Shown: positions 11,503 to 22,128, numbered from the stretch's first letter. The stretch: DNA of 64,000 bases from Streptococcus henryi DSM 19005 (GCF_000376985.1 NZ_AQYA01000035.1:1-64000); one strand, 5' to 3'. Made by a program: numbers and translations. The notes: a model not told the origin generated them from the sequence alone.

Positions 11503-11962
11503 TAAGACCAAGGAATTAACGCTACTTGCAATTTTGACTGCCCTCAGTGTGGTTTTGGCCTACATCCATGTGCCAACACCGACAGGTTTTTTGACACTTT
11601 TAGATGTTGGTATCTACTTTACAGCCTTCTATCTGGGTTCTAAGGCTGGGACGATTGTTGGTGGTCTGTCAGGCTTCTTGATTGACCTTCTGCTAGGTTA
11701 TCCCCAGTATATGATTCATAGTTTGATTGCCCATGGGGCCCAAGGTTATTTTGCTGGCTGGAAGGACAAGAAGCGTATTATCGGCTTAGCCTTGGCTAGT
11801 CTTGCCATGGTTGGCTGGTATGTAGTAGCTGCCTTAGTTCTAGGATATGGATTGGGAGCTGCCCTGGCTGGTATTTTTGGCAATGTCCTCCAGAATTTCT
11901 TTGGTATGGGACTTGCTTATCTCTTGTTTGTTGCTTTTAAGCGTTTTGATAGAAAGAGGTAG
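11492..11962 (+). CDS. ECF transporter substrate-binding (S) component, vitamin-type
   Basis: 156 residues with about five hydrophobic helices (ELTLLAILTALSVVLAYIHV, FTAFYLGSKAGTIVGGLSGFLIDLL, ALASLAMVGWYVVAALVLGYGLGAALAGIFG, FGMGLAYLLFVAF), the size and pattern of an ECF S component. It has no ATPase or EcfT neighbours here, so it must use a shared energising module encoded elsewhere. It overlaps the upstream kinase by 11 bp; the predicted substrate is therefore pyridoxine/pyridoxal or HMP. UPF0340 follows after 3 bp. Confidence 0.85.
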   Translation: MRTNKTKELTLLAILTALSVVLAYIHVPTPTGFLTLLDVGIYFTAFYLGSKAGTIVGGLSGFLIDLLLGYPQYMIHSLIAHGAQGYFAGWKDKKRIIGLALASLAMVGWYVVAALVLGYGLGAALAGIFGNVLQNFFGMGLAYLLFVAFKRFDRKR

Positions 11963-11965
11963 ATT

Positions 11966-12529
11966 ATGAACTTGCAGGATTTGGAGAATCAAACACGGAC
12001 TATAGTGCTTGATATCATTGACCGCTCTGCTATTAAAAAAGGCCAAATCTTTGTTCTAGGCCTATCTTCAAGTGAGGTTGCTGGTGGTCTTATCGGGAAA
12101 AATAGCAGTGCAGAGATTGGTGAGGTCGTTGTTAAGACTATTTTGGAAGAGCTCAAGGCGAAAGGGATTCAGCTAGCAGTGCAGGGCTGTGAACATCTTA
12201 ATCGTGCTTTAGTTGTTGAGCGTCAGGTGGCAGAAGATAAGGATTTAGAAATTGTCAATGTTATTCCTAATCTGCATGCTGGAGGAAGCGGTCAGGTTGC
12301 TGCTTTCAAATACATGGATGACCCTGTTGAGGTTGAAGAGATTGTTGCTCATGCCGGTCTCGATATCGGTGATACTTTTATCGGTATGCATGTTAAGCGT
12401 GTTCAAGTCCCACTGATTCCTGTCCAAAGAGAATTGGGCGGTGCTCATGTGACAGCCCTAGCTTCCCGTCCAAAATTAATTGGTGGTGCGCGTGCAGATT
12501 ATGCTACAGATCCAATTCGTAAGTTTTAA
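11966..12529 (+). CDS. UPF0340 / TIGR01440 family protein
   Basis: 187 residues matching UPF0340 (DUF436, YwlG-like) over its length; the family has no proven function. Recognisable blocks are [33 protein letters not shown] and [27 protein letters not shown]. The gene begins 3 bp after the S component and closes the truA operon. Association with a vitamin kinase and transporter is conserved in streptococci but does not reveal its role. A BOX-like repeat and a terminator follow. Confidence 0.88.
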   Translation: MNLQDLENQTRTIVLDIIDRSAIKKGQIFVLGLSSSEVAGGLIGKNSSAEIGEVVVKTILEELKAKGIQLAVQGCEHLNRALVVERQVAEDKDLEIVNVIPNLHAGGSGQVAAFKYMDDPVEVEEIVAHAGLDIGDTFIGMHVKRVQVPLIPVQRELGGAHVTALASRPKLIGGARADYATDPIRKF

Positions 12530-12533
12530 TACC

Positions 12534-12620
12534 CTATGAAAATCAAAATGATAGGTCGTTAAGCCTCTTCGCTTACCTTTAGGCGTGCCTTTGTTGTCTT
12601 TCCATGTTTGATTTTGATTG
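12534..12620. repeat. Degenerate BOX-like element A
   Basis: Starts with TATGAAAATCAAAATGATAG and ends with TTTGATTTTGATTGG, so its ends are inverted copies of the GAAAATCAAAAT core seen in the other BOX-like elements at 32337, 34010, 39321 and 49606. The centre differs. Confidence 0.55.
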
Positions 12621-12650
12621 GCTTTAAAGATAAAAATATTTGGAATTTAA

Positions 12651-12684
12651 AAATCTGGATTTAAGGGTCCAGATTTATTTTTTT
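12651..12684 (+). terminator. Terminator of the truA operon
   Basis: AAATCTGGA (12651-12659) pairs with TCCAGATTT (12668-12676), then ATTTTTTTT. The last mscS codons on the minus strand overlap the 3' arm. Confidence 0.85.
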
Positions 12685-13523
12685 GTAATTATTGTAGCAT
12701 TGGGAGTAGCTAAGATGATGTTATTAGTTAAGAGACTTTCCTGATATAGTTTATAAAAGGCAGAGTAAATTTTACTTTGACTACCATGTTGAACGAAGAT
12801 ATCAACTCGGAAGACCAGTTGACCATTAGTGGTGGTACGTGGTCCAAGAACTTTAGGAGCTTCCACGATTTCAGGAAAGTTTTCTAAGTTTTCTTTATTG
12901 GTTTCCTCGATAATTCTAGTAACTTCATCTAGGTCTGTATTGGCAAAAATAGGAAGATCAATTTGAGCTCGCATGGCACCACGAGACTTGTTACTGACAA
13001 CCGATATACTGCGATTAGTAACGAAATGGAGAGTACCATCAAAACCACGGATTTGTGTAGTCCGGATACCAACGCTTGAAATAGTACCTTCAACTGATCC
13101 GATAACGATAGAGTCACCTACCTCAAACTGATTCTCCAAAAGAATGAAGAAGCCATTAACGACATCAGTAAGAAAACCCTGTGCCCCTAAACCGATGGCC
13201 AACCCAGCAATCCCTGCTCCAGCTAAAAGGCTTGAAATAGGTACACCTAGGACGCTTAAAATGCTGTAAATCAGGAAGAAGTAAAAGACATAATTAATGA
13301 TGTTTTTTAAAAGTTTTATAATAGTCTTTTGTCTGGCAAGTGATTGACGGGAAAGTCCGATTGATTTTTCAATGGTGTGCTTAAAGATAAAACTTATGAT
13401 GCGTTTAGCTATGGCAAAGACAATCAAAAGCAGAATAAGTGAAATTACTTTTGATAACAAAGTAAGAGCAATTTCTTCGGCATCAAGTTGTTGAATATAT
13501 TTTGTGATAATGTTCATAGACAT
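12675..13523 (-). CDS. Small-conductance mechanosensitive channel, MscS family
   Basis: 282 residues. Three N-terminal helices are visible: residues about 20-45, 70-92 and the pore helix with its Gly/Ala-rich face (AGIAGLAIGLGAQGFLTDVVNGFFILLENQFEVGDSIVI), followed by the beta domain and cytoplasmic cage. MscS channels vent solutes on hypo-osmotic shock. Two in-frame starts (13523 and 13517) are possible and neither has a strong ribosome-binding site. It is monocistronic, convergent with the truA operon and divergent from tig. Confidence 0.9.
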   Translation of the reverse strand: MSMNIITKYIQQLDAEEIALTLLSKVISLILLLIVFAIAKRIISFIFKHTIEKSIGLSRQSLARQKTIIKLLKNIINYVFYFFLIYSILSVLGVPISSLLAGAGIAGLAIGLGAQGFLTDVVNGFFILLENQFEVGDSIVIGSVEGTISSVGIRTTQIRGFDGTLHFVTNRSISVVSNKSRGAMRAQIDLPIFANTDLDEVTRIIEETNKENLENFPEIVEAPKVLGPRTTTNGQLVFRVDIFVQHGSQSKIYSAFYKLYQESLLTNNIILATPNATIITKK

Positions 13524-13696
13524 AGTTTAGTAAAAAAATATCAACAAGGCAAGTTTTAAACAGAAAACATGAGCAATGTGACGCTAGATATGATAAGGCT
13601 CTCAAAATTGATAATATTTTGCACAAAAAACTTTAAAAAGCCCGTGAAATATGATAAACTAAGCTGTATACAAAATTTTTAAGGAGAAATGACTAA

Positions 13697-14980
13697 ATGT
13701 CTACATCATTTGAAAACACTGCTACTAACCGTGGCGTGATTACATTTACAATTGGTCAAGATAAAATCAAACCAGCTCTTGACAAAGCATTTAATAAAAT
13801 TAAAAAAGAATTGAACGCACCAGGTTTCCGTAAAGGACATATGCCACGTGCCGTATTTAACCAAAAATTTGGTGAAGAAGCACTTTACGAAGATGCTTTG
13901 AATGCAATCTTGCCATCAGTTTACGAAGCAGCTGTTGCTGAACTTGGTCTTGATGTTGTTGCACAACCAAAAATTGATGTTGTTTCAATGGAAAAAGGAC
14001 AAGATTGGAAATTGACTGCAGAAGTTGTAACTAAACCTGAAGTTAAACTTGGTGACTACAAAGAACTTGAAGTAACTGTAGAAGCTTCTAAAGAAGTGAC
14101 TGACGAAGAAGTTGATGCTAAAGTTGAACGCGAACGCAACAACCTTGCTGAATTGGTTATCAAAGAAGATGCAGCTGCTGAAGGTGATACAGTTGTTATT
14201 GACTTCGTTGGTTCAGTTGATGGTGTTGAATTTGACGGTGGTAAAGGTGATAACTTCTCACTTGAACTTGGTTCAGGTCAATTTATCCCAGGATTTGAAG
14301 ACCAATTGGTTGGTTCAAAAGCTGGTGAAACTGTAGAAGTAAACGTTACTTTCCCAGAAGATTACCAAGCTGAAGATCTTGCTGGTAAAGCAGCACTCTT
14401 CGTTACTACTGTTCATGAAGTTAAAACTAAAGAAGTTCCAGCTCTTGACGATGAATTGGCAAAAGACATCGACGAAGAAGTTGAAACACTTGATGAGTTG
14501 AAAGCTAAATACCGTAAAGAACTTGAAGCAGCTAAAGAAATTGCATTTGACGACGCTGTTGAAGGTGCTGCGCTTGAATTGGCTGTTGCAAACGCTGAAA
14601 TCGTTGAATTGCCATCAGAAATGGTACATGACGAAGTTCATCGTGCTATGAACGAATTCATGAGCAACATGCAACGTCAAGGGATCTCACCAGAAATGTA
14701 CTTCCAATTGACAGGTACAACTGAAGAAGACCTTCACGCACAATACGAAGCAGATGCTGACAAACGTGTGAAAACTAACCTTGTTATCGAAGCTATCGCA
14801 GCTGCTGAAGGATTTGAAGCAAGTGATGAAGAAATCGAAAAAGAAATCACAGATCTTGCAACTGAATACAACATGGAAGTTGAACAAGTTCGTGCACTTC
14901 TTTCTGCTGATATGCTTAAACATGATATTGCTATGAAGAAAGCAGTTGAAGTGATTACAAGCTCAGCTAAAGTAAAATAA
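13697..14980 (+). CDS. tig: Trigger factor (ribosome-associated chaperone/PPIase)
   Basis: 427 residues in the usual three-domain order: ribosome-binding N-domain with the signature [17 protein letters not shown] near residue 45, FKBP-type PPIase domain (about 150-240; [44 protein letters not shown]), and the helical chaperone C-domain. It binds nascent chains at the exit tunnel. ATG 13697 follows TTAAGGAGAAATGACTAA. Codon bias is strong, as for dnaK. A terminator follows. Confidence 0.97.
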   Translation: MSTSFENTATNRGVITFTIGQDKIKPALDKAFNKIKKELNAPGFRKGHMPRAVFNQKFGEEALYEDALNAILPSVYEAAVAELGLDVVAQPKIDVVSMEKGQDWKLTAEVVTKPEVKLGDYKELEVTVEASKEVTDEEVDAKVERERNNLAELVIKEDAAAEGDTVVIDFVGSVDGVEFDGGKGDNFSLELGSGQFIPGFEDQLVGSKAGETVEVNVTFPEDYQAEDLAGKAALFVTTVHEVKTKEVPALDDELAKDIDEEVETLDELKAKYRKELEAAKEIAFDDAVEGAALELAVANAEIVELPSEMVHDEVHRAMNEFMSNMQRQGISPEMYFQLTGTTEEDLHAQYEADADKRVKTNLVIEAIAAAEGFEASDEEIEKEITDLATEYNMEVEQVRALLSADMLKHDIAMKKAVEVITSSAKVK

Positions 14981-15011
14981 TCATCTATTTCAGTTAAAAA
15001 TTGAGATTAAA

Positions 15012-15045
15012 GGAGTCAAGGAGTCTTAGGATTCCTTGACTTTTT
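15012..15045 (+). terminator. Terminator after tig
   Basis: AGTCAAGGA (15014-15022) pairs with TCCTTGACT (15033-15041) and runs into TTTT. Confidence 0.88.
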
Positions 15046-15075
15046 GTATCTTTTGGGAAAACTCTGATAAATCCT

Positions 15076-15104
15076 TTGACGAATTGCTCTTTTTAGCGTA
15101 AAAT
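15076..15104 (+). promoter_or_regulatory. Promoter of rpoE
   Basis: TTGACG (15076-15081), 17-bp spacer, TAAAAT (15099-15104). Confidence 0.7.
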
Positions 15105-15180
15105 AATAAGGAACGATATTTATAGACAATTGGATTATTGTGGCTTTTTAGCTCATCCAAATATAATAAGGAGAATTGCC

Positions 15181-15759
15181 TTGGAATTAGAAGTATTTGC
15201 TGGACAAGAAAAAAGTGAACTTTCCATGATTGAGGTTGCTCGTGCTATCTTAGAAGAGCGTGGCCGCGATCATGAAATGTATTTTAGCGATCTTGTGAAT
15301 GAAATTCAAACTTACCTTGAAAAATCTGACGCTGCTATCCGTGAAGCTCTGCCATTTTTCTATTCAGATTTGAACACTGACGGAAGTTTCATCCCACTTG
15401 GTGAAAATAAATGGGGTCTTCGTTCATGGTATGCTATTGATGAAATCGATGAGGAAATCATTACTCTTGAAGATGAAGAAGAAGGTGCACCAAAACGTAA
15501 AAATAAACGTGTTAATGCCTTCATGGATGGTGATGAAGATGCTATTGATTACCGTGATGATGATCCAGAAGATGAAGATTTCGACCATAAAGAAGAGGAA
15601 TTGGAATATGATGAAGAAGATCCAGATGATGAGAAATCTGAAGTGGAATCTTACGACTCAGAATTAAGTGAGATTATTCCAGATGATGACTTGGATGAAG
15701 ATGTTGAAATCAACGAAGAAGATGAAGAAGAAGACGATTTTACAGAGGAAGAAGAGTAA
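15181..15759 (+). CDS. rpoE: DNA-directed RNA polymerase delta subunit
   Basis: 192 residues. The folded N-terminal HARE-HTH domain ([40 protein letters not shown]) is followed by a long, almost wholly Asp/Glu C-terminal tail, the hallmark of the Gram-positive delta subunit, which speeds RNA polymerase recycling and promoter selectivity. The start is TTG 15181, with AAGGAGA (15168-15174) 6 nt before it; an upstream ATT/TTG extension would translate that site. It is monocistronic, between tig and polC. Confidence 0.95.
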   Translation: MELEVFAGQEKSELSMIEVARAILEERGRDHEMYFSDLVNEIQTYLEKSDAAIREALPFFYSDLNTDGSFIPLGENKWGLRSWYAIDEIDEEIITLEDEEEGAPKRKNKRVNAFMDGDEDAIDYRDDDPEDEDFDHKEEELEYDEEDPDDEKSEVESYDSELSEIIPDDDLDEDVEINEEDEEEDDFTEEEE

Positions 15760-15939
15760 TTTTGTCGGACTATTGGCCTTGCCTTAGGGTGAGGTTTTTT
15801 TCTTTAGAGAATATCGAAAAATAGTCTAAAATATGGTAAAATGATAGTCGTACTCTGCGAAAAATAAAATGTTGCTATTAGGCTGATTTTAGTTGATTAA
15901 TCAGTTAATTTAAGCTTGCAAAAAGAGGTAATTAAATTA

Positions 15940-18900
15940 ATGTCAGACTTATTCAATAAACTCATGGATCAGATAGAAATGCCGCTTGAAATTAAGACTT
16001 CAAGTGCCTTTTCGACTGCCGATATTATTGAGGTTAAGGTCCATGCTGTGTCACGTCATTGGGAGTTTCATTTTTCTTTTCCAGAGATTTTGCCTCTAGA
16101 AATCTATCAAGAATTGCAGACTCGTTTGGTCAATACCTTTGAAAAGGCTGATATTAAGGCTACTTTTGATATAGTAGCTGAAAAGGTAGATTTTTCTGAG
16201 GATCTTATTTCTGTTTACTACCGCGAAGCTTTTAGTCAGCCACTTTGCAACAGCGCCAGCTTTAAGAGTAGTTTTGCTAACCTCAGTGTGTCCTATGATG
16301 GTCAAAAGATTCTGATTTCTGCGCCAGCCTTTGTCAATAACGACCATTTCCGTATCAATCACCTGCCTAACTTGGAGCACCAGTTCCAGCTCTTTGGTTT
16401 TGGCAAGGTTTCTTTTGATATGGTGTCGGATGAGGTCATGACTGAGGAGCTCAAGTCTGAATTTACCACTTCCCGTGAGGCTTTGGTGGAAAAAGCGGTG
16501 CAGGAAAACCGTGAGGCGGTTAAGTCCTTGGAGGCTTCTATGCCACCAGCCGAGGAAAAAGCTGCGCCTCAGCCCCAGTTTGACTTCAAAGAAAGAGCCA
16601 AGCAGCGCCAAGCTGGTTTTGACAAAGCTGAAATTACCCCTATGGTTGATGTCACAAATGAGGAAAACCGTATTGTTTTTGAGGGTATGGTCTTTAGTAT
16701 AGAACGCAAGACAACTCGTACTGGCCGCCACATTATTAATTTTAAAATGACCGACTACACATCCAGCTTTGCCATGCAAAAATGGGCTAAGGATGATGAT
16801 GATCTCAAAAAGTATGACATGATTGCCAAGGGAGCATGGTTGCGTGTTCGTGGAAATATTGAAAATAACCAATGGACCAAGGCCTTGACCATGAATGTTC
16901 AGGATGTTAAGGAAATTGTTCATCATGAACGCAAGGACCTTATGCCTGAGAGACAGAAGCGTGTTGAGTTCCATGCTCACACCAATATGTCTACCATGGA
17001 TGCCTTGCCTACAGTTGAAGATTTGATTGCGACAGCTGCCAAGTGGGGACATTCTGCTGTGGCCATTACTGACCATGGCAATGTGCAGAGTTTCCCGCAT
17101 GGTTATCATGCAGCTCGTAAGAAGGGCATTAAAGCTATCTTTGGTTTGGAAGCCAATATCGTTGAAGATAAGGTTCCAATCGCCTATAATCCTGTGGATA
17201 TGGAGCTTAATGAAGCGACCTATGTGGTTTTTGACGTGGAAACCACAGGTTTGTCTGCGGTTAATAATGATTTGATTCAGATTGCGGCTTCAAAAATGTA
17301 CAAAGGTAACATTATTGAACAATTTGATGAGTTCATTGATCCTGGTCACCCTCTGTCTGCCTTTACAACGGAATTGACAGGGATTACAGATAACCATGTC
17401 AAGGGTTCTAAGCCTATTTTGCAGGTTTTGCAGGAGTTTCAGGATTTCTGTAAGGACACGGTTCTGGTTGCCCATAATGCTACCTTTGACGTTGGCTTTA
17501 TGAATGCCAATTATGAGCGTCATGGTTTACCTCGTATTACACAACCTGTCATCGATACCCTTGAATTTGCTCGTAATCTTTATCCAGAGTATAAGCGTCA
17601 TGGTTTGGGTCCTCTGACCAAACGATTCCAAGTGGCCTTGGAGCACCACCATATGGCCAACTACGATGCGGAAGCAACTGGTCGCTTGCTCTTCATTTTC
17701 TTGAAAGAGGCGCGTGAGAATCGCGACTTGACCAATATGAGTGAGCTCAATACGAAGTTGGTGGCTGAGGATTCATACAAGAAAGCTCGTGTTAAGCATG
17801 CCACCATCTATGTTCAAAATCAGGTTGGGCTAAAAAACATCTTCAAATTAGTTAGTCTATCTAATGTCAAGTATTTTGAAGGGGTGGCTCGTATTCCTAG
17901 AACGGTCCTAGACCAACACCGTGAAGGTTTGCTTCTGGGAACTGCCTGCGATGAGGGTGAAGTTTTTGATGCTGTGCTTTCGTCCGGTGTCGATGCTGCC
18001 GTCGAAGTGGCTAAGTACTATGATTTCATCGAAGTTATGCCGCCTGCTATTTACGCTCCGCTATTGGCCCAAGGAACCATCAAGGATCAAGAGGGGATTG
18101 AGCAGGTCATTCGTGATTTGATTCAAGTTGGACGTAAGCTTGATATGCCGGTGCTTGCGACTGGGAATGTTCACTATTTGGAGCCTGAGCAAGAGATTTA
18201 TCGCGAAATTATTGTCCGCAGTCTGGGTCAGGGGGCTATGATTAACCGTACTATTGGTCGTGGGGAAGGTGCCCAGCCTGCTCCCCTTCCTAAGGCTCAC
18301 TTCCGTACAACTAATGAAATGTTGGACGAATTTGCCTTCCTTGGTAAGGATTTGGCTTATGAGATTGTGGTTACTAATACACAAGATTTTGCCCAGCGTT
18401 TTGAAGAGGTGGAAGTGGTTAAGGGAGACCTTTACACGCCATTTATTGATAAGGCAGAGGAGCAGGTTGCTGAGATGACCTATCAGAAGGCCTTTGAAAT
18501 TTATGGCAATCCTCTTCCAGATATTGTTGACTTGCGGATTGAGAAAGAGTTGACCTCTATTTTGGGGAATGGGTTTGCTGTGATTTATCTGGCTTCTCAG
18601 ATGCTGGTACATCGTTCCAATGCGCGTGGTTACTTGGTAGGTTCTCGTGGATCTGTCGGTTCAAGTTTCGTAGCCACCATGATTGGGATTACCGAGGTTA
18701 ACCCTCTGTCGCCTCACTATGTCTGTCCAAACTGTCAGCACAGCGAATTTATCACAGATGGGTCAGTCGGATCAGGTTATGATCTTCCTAATAAAGACTG
18801 TCCTGAATGTGGTAGCCGTTATACTAAAGATGGACAAGATATTCCTTTTGAAACCTTCCTTGGTTTTGATGGGGACAAGGTGCCTGATATTGACTTGAAC

Positions 18901-20340
18901 TTCTCTGGAGACGACCAACCCTCAGCCCACTTGGATGTTCGTGACATTTTTGGTGAGCAATATGCTTTCCGTGCAGGTACAGTAGGTACGGTTGCTGAAA
19001 AAACGGCCTTTGGTTTCGTTAAGGGCTATGAACGTGATTATGGTAAGTTCTATCCAGAAGCGGAAGTGGAACGTTTAGCGACTGGTGCAGCTGGAGTAAA
19101 AAGGACAACTGGTCAGCACCCGGGTGGTATTGTTGTTATTCCAAACTATATGGATGTTTATGATTTCACACCTGTCCAATACCCTGCTGATGATAACACG
19201 GCAGAATGGCAAACCACTCACTTTAACTTCCACGATATTGATGAGAACGTGCTTAAACTTGATGTTCTGGGGCATGATGATCCGACCATGATTCGTAAAC
19301 TTCAGGATTTATCTGGAATTGATCCTCAGGATATTCCAGCAGATGACCCTGATGTCATGGCCCTTTTCTCAGGTACCGAGGTTCTTGGTGTAACTCCTGA
19401 ACAGATTGGAACGCCTACTGGTATGCTGGGAATTCCTGAGTTTGGGACTAATTTTGTTCGCGGAATGGTTGATGAGACTCATCCGACTACCTTTGCGGAG
19501 CTTTTGCAGTTATCCGGACTCTCGCACGGAACAGACGTTTGGTTGGGGAATGCCCAAGACTTGATTAAAGAGGGAATTGCCACCCTAAAAACTGTTATCG
19601 GCTGTCGTGACGATATCATGGTTTACCTCATGCACGCGGGTCTTGAACCTAAAATGGCCTTTACCATCATGGAACGTGTGCGTAAGGGGCTCTGGCTTAA
19701 GATTTCTGAGGAAGAACGCAATGGCTATATTGCTGCTATGAGGGACAACAATGTACCTGATTGGTATATCGAGTCTTGTGGGAAAATCAAGTACATGTTC
19801 CCTAAAGCCCATGCGGCAGCTTATGTGCTTATGGCCTTGCGCGTGGCCTACTTTAAGGTTCATCACCCAATCATGTACTACTGTGCTTATTTCTCTATCA
19901 GGGCCAAGGCCTTTGAACTGAAAACCATGAGTGCTGGTCTTGATGCAGTTAAGGCTCGGATGGAGGATATTAAGGAAAAAAGGCAGCGCAACGAAGCCAC
20001 TAACGTTGAAAATGATCTTTTCACTACCCTTGAAATTGTCAATGAAATGCTTGAGCGTGGCTTTAAATTTGGTAAGCTGGACCTTTATAATAGTAACGCA
20101 CTTGAATTTAAAATTGAAGGCGATACTCTTGTCCCACCTTTTGTGGCCCTTGAAGGTTTGGGAGAAAACGTTGCTAAGCAATTGGTCAAGGCACGTGAAG
20201 ATGGAGAATTCTTATCCAAGATGGAGCTCCGCAAACGTGGTGGCCTCTCTGCAACATTAGTTGAAAAAATGGATGAAATGGGAATCTTGGGCAATATGCC
20301 AGAAGATAACCAACTCAGCCTATTTGATGATTTTTTCTAA
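15940..20340 (+). CDS. polC: DNA polymerase III alpha subunit, PolC type
   Basis: 1466 residues, the full length of Gram-positive PolC, the replicative polymerase with built-in proofreading. Order: N-terminal domain, OB fold (about 225-325), PHP domain beginning [16 protein letters not shown] with [11 protein letters not shown], an inserted DEDD exonuclease ([39 protein letters not shown]), a zinc-binding segment (CPNCQHSEF...CPECGSRY), the palm with catalytic aspartates in [14 protein letters not shown], and fingers with the helix-hairpin-helix tail. ATG 15940 follows AAAAAGAGGTAATTAAATTA; a TTG at 15916 is in frame but would include that site. An extended -10 TGGTAAAAT lies about 100 nt upstream. 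Confidence 0.98.
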   Translation: MSDLFNKLMDQIEMPLEIKTSSAFSTADIIEVKVHAVSRHWEFHFSFPEILPLEIYQELQTRLVNTFEKADIKATFDIVAEKVDFSEDLISVYYREAFSQPLCNSASFKSSFANLSVSYDGQKILISAPAFVNNDHFRINHLPNLEHQFQLFGFGKVSFDMVSDEVMTEELKSEFTTSREALVEKAVQENREAVKSLEASMPPAEEKAAPQPQFDFKERAKQRQAGFDKAEITPMVDVTNEENRIVFEGMVFSIERKTTRTGRHIINFKMTDYTSSFAMQKWAKDDDDLKKYDMIAKGAWLRVRGNIENNQWTKALTMNVQDVKEIVHHERKDLMPERQKRVEFHAHTNMSTMDALPTVEDLIATAAKWGHSAVAITDHGNVQSFPHGYHAARKKGIKAIFGLEANIVEDKVPIAYNPVDMELNEATYVVFDVETTGLSAVNNDLIQIAASKMYKGNIIEQFDEFIDPGHPLSAFTTELTGITDNHVKGSKPILQVLQEFQDFCKDTVLVAHNATFDVGFMNANYERHGLPRITQPVIDTLEFARNLYPEYKRHGLGPLTKRFQVALEHHHMANYDAEATGRLLFIFLKEARENRDLTNMSELNTKLVAEDSYKKARVKHATIYVQNQVGLKNIFKLVSLSNVKYFEGVARIPRTVLDQHREGLLLGTACDEGEVFDAVLSSGVDAAVEVAKYYDFIEVMPPAIYAPLLAQGTIKDQEGIEQVIRDLIQVGRKLDMPVLATGNVHYLEPEQEIYREIIVRSLGQGAMINRTIGRGEGAQPAPLPKAHFRTTNEMLDEFAFLGKDLAYEIVVTNTQDFAQRFEEVEVVKGDLYTPFIDKAEEQVAEMTYQKAFEIYGNPLPDIVDLRIEKELTSILGNGFAVIYLASQMLVHRSNARGYLVGSRGSVGSSFVATMIGITEVNPLSPHYVCPNCQHSEFITDGSVGSGYDLPNKDCPECGSRYTKDGQDIPFETFLGFDGDKVPDIDLNFSGDDQPSAHLDVRDIFGEQYAFRAGTVGTVAEKTAFGFVKGYERDYGKFYPEAEVERLATGAAGVKRTTGQHPGGIVVIPNYMDVYDFTPVQYPADDNTAEWQTTHFNFHDIDENVLKLDVLGHDDPTMIRKLQDLSGIDPQDIPADDPDVMALFSGTEVLGVTPEQIGTPTGMLGIPEFGTNFVRGMVDETHPTTFAELLQLSGLSHGTDVWLGNAQDLIKEGIATLKTVIGCRDDIMVYLMHAGLEPKMAFTIMERVRKGLWLKISEEERNGYIAAMRDNNVPDWYIESCGKIKYMFPKAHAAAYVLMALRVAYFKVHHPIMYYCAYFSIRAKAFELKTMSAGLDAVKARMEDIKEKRQRNEATNVENDLFTTLEIVNEMLERGFKFGKLDLYNSNALEFKIEGDTLVPPFVALEGLGENVAKQLVKAREDGEFLSKMELRKRGGLSATLVEKMDEMGILGNMPEDNQLSLFDDFF

Positions 20341-20453
20341 AATGTGAGAACTCCGCAATTTCGATTGAAGCTATCTAATAATGGAGAGTTAGATATGTAG
20401 TTCTATTTAGAAAAGGCATACTTTAAATATTATGATTAGAAAAGGTTTATTTT

Positions 20454-20702
20454 GTGGAATTAAATCAGTTAAGACACCGATTGAAAGAGACTATTAGTCG
20501 TTCAAGTATCTCTGTTAAAGAAGTTGATACATTTGTAAATAATGTTATTTTTAGTGCTGGAGGAAGCGACGTGACATCTACAATTAAGAAAAGTTTACGT
20601 TTACCCCTTACCAAGCAAAAAATGAAAATTGTCCTTATCTCAAATGAAGATGAGGAGCATCTCAATGTTTATGTTTCGAAAGGTGTGCTCAGACTCAAAT
20701 AA
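20454..20702 (+). CDS. Small hypothetical protein (82 aa)
   Basis: An 82-codon frame with GTG start, AAAAGG ribosome-binding site 8 nt upstream, and a terminator 45 bp after its stop. The product is basic and mixed (RLKETISRSSISVKEVDTFVNNVIFSAGG; ends KMKIVLISNEDEEHLNVYVSKGVLRLK). No signal peptide, membrane helix or cysteine is visible. I do not recognise the family. The opposite strand has a 66-codon frame over the same bases that looks like a shadow. The flanking signals favour a real gene. Confidence 0.5.
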   Translation: MELNQLRHRLKETISRSSISVKEVDTFVNNVIFSAGGSDVTSTIKKSLRLPLTKQKMKIVLISNEDEEHLNVYVSKGVLRLK

Positions 20703-20746
20703 GTAAGATTCTGAGAAAAATACTCCATTGTCAGATAAAGAATAGA

Positions 20747-20777
20747 AGCAGTTCTCAACCCAGGGCTGCTTTTTTTA
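20747..20777 (+). terminator. Terminator after the 82-aa gene
   Basis: AGCAG (20747-20751) pairs with CTGCT (20766-20770), followed by seven T. The short stem may be extended within the loop. Confidence 0.65.
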
Positions 20778-20808
20778 TCATATTTTATAAGCTCTGCTAT
20801 TTGTGAAA

Positions 20809-20829
20809 AACACTAACTAGTGTTAAAAT
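20809..20829 (+). promoter_or_regulatory. MarR operator overlapping the marR promoter
   Basis: AACACTA-AC-TAGTGTT (20809-20824) is a perfect 7+7 inverted repeat that abuts the extended -10 TGTTAAAAT (TAAAAT 20824-20829). The same core ACTAACTAGT recurs before the FMN reductase gene. Position over the promoter predicts autorepression. Confidence 0.75.
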
Positions 20830-20859
20830 AATAAAGGAATGTTATGGAAAGGAGAAGAT

Positions 20860-21285
20860 ATGACGAGATTTAAAAATGCTGCAGTCAAATCTATGGTTGT
20901 GATGAGAAAAGCTTTTAGAACAATTGATGCTAAGGTTTCAGAACCTTTTAAAGAATTTGGATTAACAACTACTCAGTTTGGTGTTCTTGATGTTCTTTAC
21001 GCCAAAGGGGAACTGACAATCGGTGAATTGATTGAAAGTATGTTAGCAACCTCAGGTAACATGACGGTTGTTATTAAAAATATGGAAAAAAAAGGCTGGG
21101 TGACGCGTGTGACTTGTCCAACTGACAAACGTGCCTATTTGGTTAGCTTGACAGAAGAAGGAAAGTCTTTGATAAAGAAAGCTTTACCTAAGCACATTGC
21201 GGCTGTTGAAGAAACTTTCTCTGTGTTAACTGAGTCTGAACAAGAAACCCTTATTGAACTTTTAAAAAAATTTAAAAATGTTTAA
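20860..21285 (+). CDS. MarR-family transcriptional regulator
   Basis: 141-residue winged-helix regulator: the HTH block TTTQFGVLDVLYAKGELTIGELIESMLATSGNMTVVIKNMEKKGWVTRVTCPTDKRAYLVSLTEEG contains the recognition helix and the DKR wing typical of MarR. ATG 20860 follows AAAGGAGAAGAT; the ATG at 20839 would translate through that site. A conserved inverted repeat lies over its own promoter and in the leader of the adjacent FMN reductase gene, so it most likely represses both and is relieved by a quinone, azo compound or redox cue. One cysteine (VTCPTDKR) sits at the wing and could be a redox sensor. Confidence 0.88.
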   Translation: MTRFKNAAVKSMVVMRKAFRTIDAKVSEPFKEFGLTTTQFGVLDVLYAKGELTIGELIESMLATSGNMTVVIKNMEKKGWVTRVTCPTDKRAYLVSLTEEGKSLIKKALPKHIAAVEETFSVLTESEQETLIELLKKFKNV

Positions 21286-21381
21286 ACGCTCTAGAAATAG
21301 GGTGTTTTTCGTTTAAGAAATGCTTTCAAATAGTAGAACTAAATAAACTTTAAAAAAATAATAATATTTTGAGCAAATCAG

Positions 21382-21410
21382 TTTACAAATCGAAAATCCT
21401 AGTATATAAT
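21382..21410 (+). promoter_or_regulatory. Promoter of the FMN reductase gene
   Basis: TTTACA (21382-21387), 17-bp spacer, TATAAT (21405-21410). Confidence 0.75.
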
Positions 21411-21427
21411 AACTACATAGTAATAAA

Positions 21428-21445
21428 AGTTACTAACTAGTAACT
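21428..21445 (+). promoter_or_regulatory. MarR operator in the FMN reductase leader
   Basis: AGTTACTA-AC-TAGTAACT, a perfect 8+8 inverted repeat starting about 11 nt downstream of the expected transcription start. It shares the core ACTAACTAGT with the operator before the marR gene, a road-block position for a repressor. Confidence 0.75.
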
Positions 21446-21461
21446 AATTAAGGGGCTCAAG

Positions 21462-22061
21462 ATGTCAATCTTAGACACTTTCAAAAAAATCTTTAAAAAA
21501 GAAGAGGAAAAAGAAATGAAAAACATTCTATTTATCGCTGGATCACTTCGTGAAGGTTCATTCAACCACCAATTGGCAGCAAATGCTGAAAAAGCTCTTG
21601 AAGGTAAAGCAAACGTAACTTACCTTAACTGGAAAGATGTTCCAGTTTTCTCACAAGATCTTGAAACTCCAGTTCTTCCTGCAGTTCAAGCAGTTCGTGA
21701 TGCAGTAGTTGCTGCAGATGCTATCTGGATCTTCTCACCAGCTTACAACTTTGCTATCCCAGGTTCAGTTAAAAACTTGCTTGACTGGTTGTCACGCGCT
21801 CTTGATCTTTCAGATACAACAGGTGCTTCAGCACTTCAAGATAAAGTTTCTACAGTTTCAGTTTTGGCAAACGGTGGACACGAGCAAGTTGCAGAAGCAT
21901 ACCGTAACTTGATGCCATTCATCCGCACAAACTTTGTTGACGAATTGACTTTTGCAAAAGTTAACGATTCAGCATGGGCTGACGGTAAATTTGTAGCAAC
22001 TGAAGACGTTCTTGCTCAACTTGACAAACAAGCAGAAGCACTTCTTGCAGCAATCAACTAA
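21462..22061 (+). CDS. NADPH-dependent FMN reductase-type flavoprotein
   Basis: 199 residues, flavodoxin-like fold of the NADPH-dependent FMN/azo/quinone reductase family: phosphate loop GSLREGSFNHQLA, flavin-binding SPAYNFAIPGSVKNLLDWLSR and the later VLANGGHEQVAEAYR. The enzyme would transfer electrons from NAD(P)H to quinones, azo dyes or chromate. Two starts are plausible: ATG 21462 after AAGGGG (6 nt) and ATG 21516 after GAGGAAA; the first adds an 18-residue amphipathic lead (ILDTFKKIFKKEEEKE). Codon use is highly biased, implying strong expression when derepressed by the adjacent MarR protein. Confidence 0.88.
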   Translation: MSILDTFKKIFKKEEEKEMKNILFIAGSLREGSFNHQLAANAEKALEGKANVTYLNWKDVPVFSQDLETPVLPAVQAVRDAVVAADAIWIFSPAYNFAIPGSVKNLLDWLSRALDLSDTTGASALQDKVSTVSVLANGGHEQVAEAYRNLMPFIRTNFVDELTFAKVNDSAWADGKFVATEDVLAQLDKQAEALLAAIN

Positions 22062-22085
22062 TTTTAATCTTTTCAGAAATATTTG

Positions 22086-22109
22086 AGCTCAGCTTTGGCT
22101 GGGCTTTTT
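22086..22109 (+). terminator. Terminator after the FMN reductase gene
   Basis: AGCTCAGC (22086-22093) pairs with GCTGGGCT (22098-22105, one G-U), 4-nt loop, then TTTT. Confidence 0.85.
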
Positions 22110-22128
22110 CTATAAAGTGTGGAACACA

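Noticed and set aside
15777..15800. Possible terminator after rpoE
   Set aside because: CCTTGCC/GGTGAGG pairing with a T-run is present but weak and mismatched; not reported as a feature.
16096..17109. Long minus-strand open frame (337 codons) inside polC
   Set aside because: It is antisense to a fully conserved polymerase, has no ribosome-binding site or promoter and its product is low-complexity-like; it is a codon-bias shadow.
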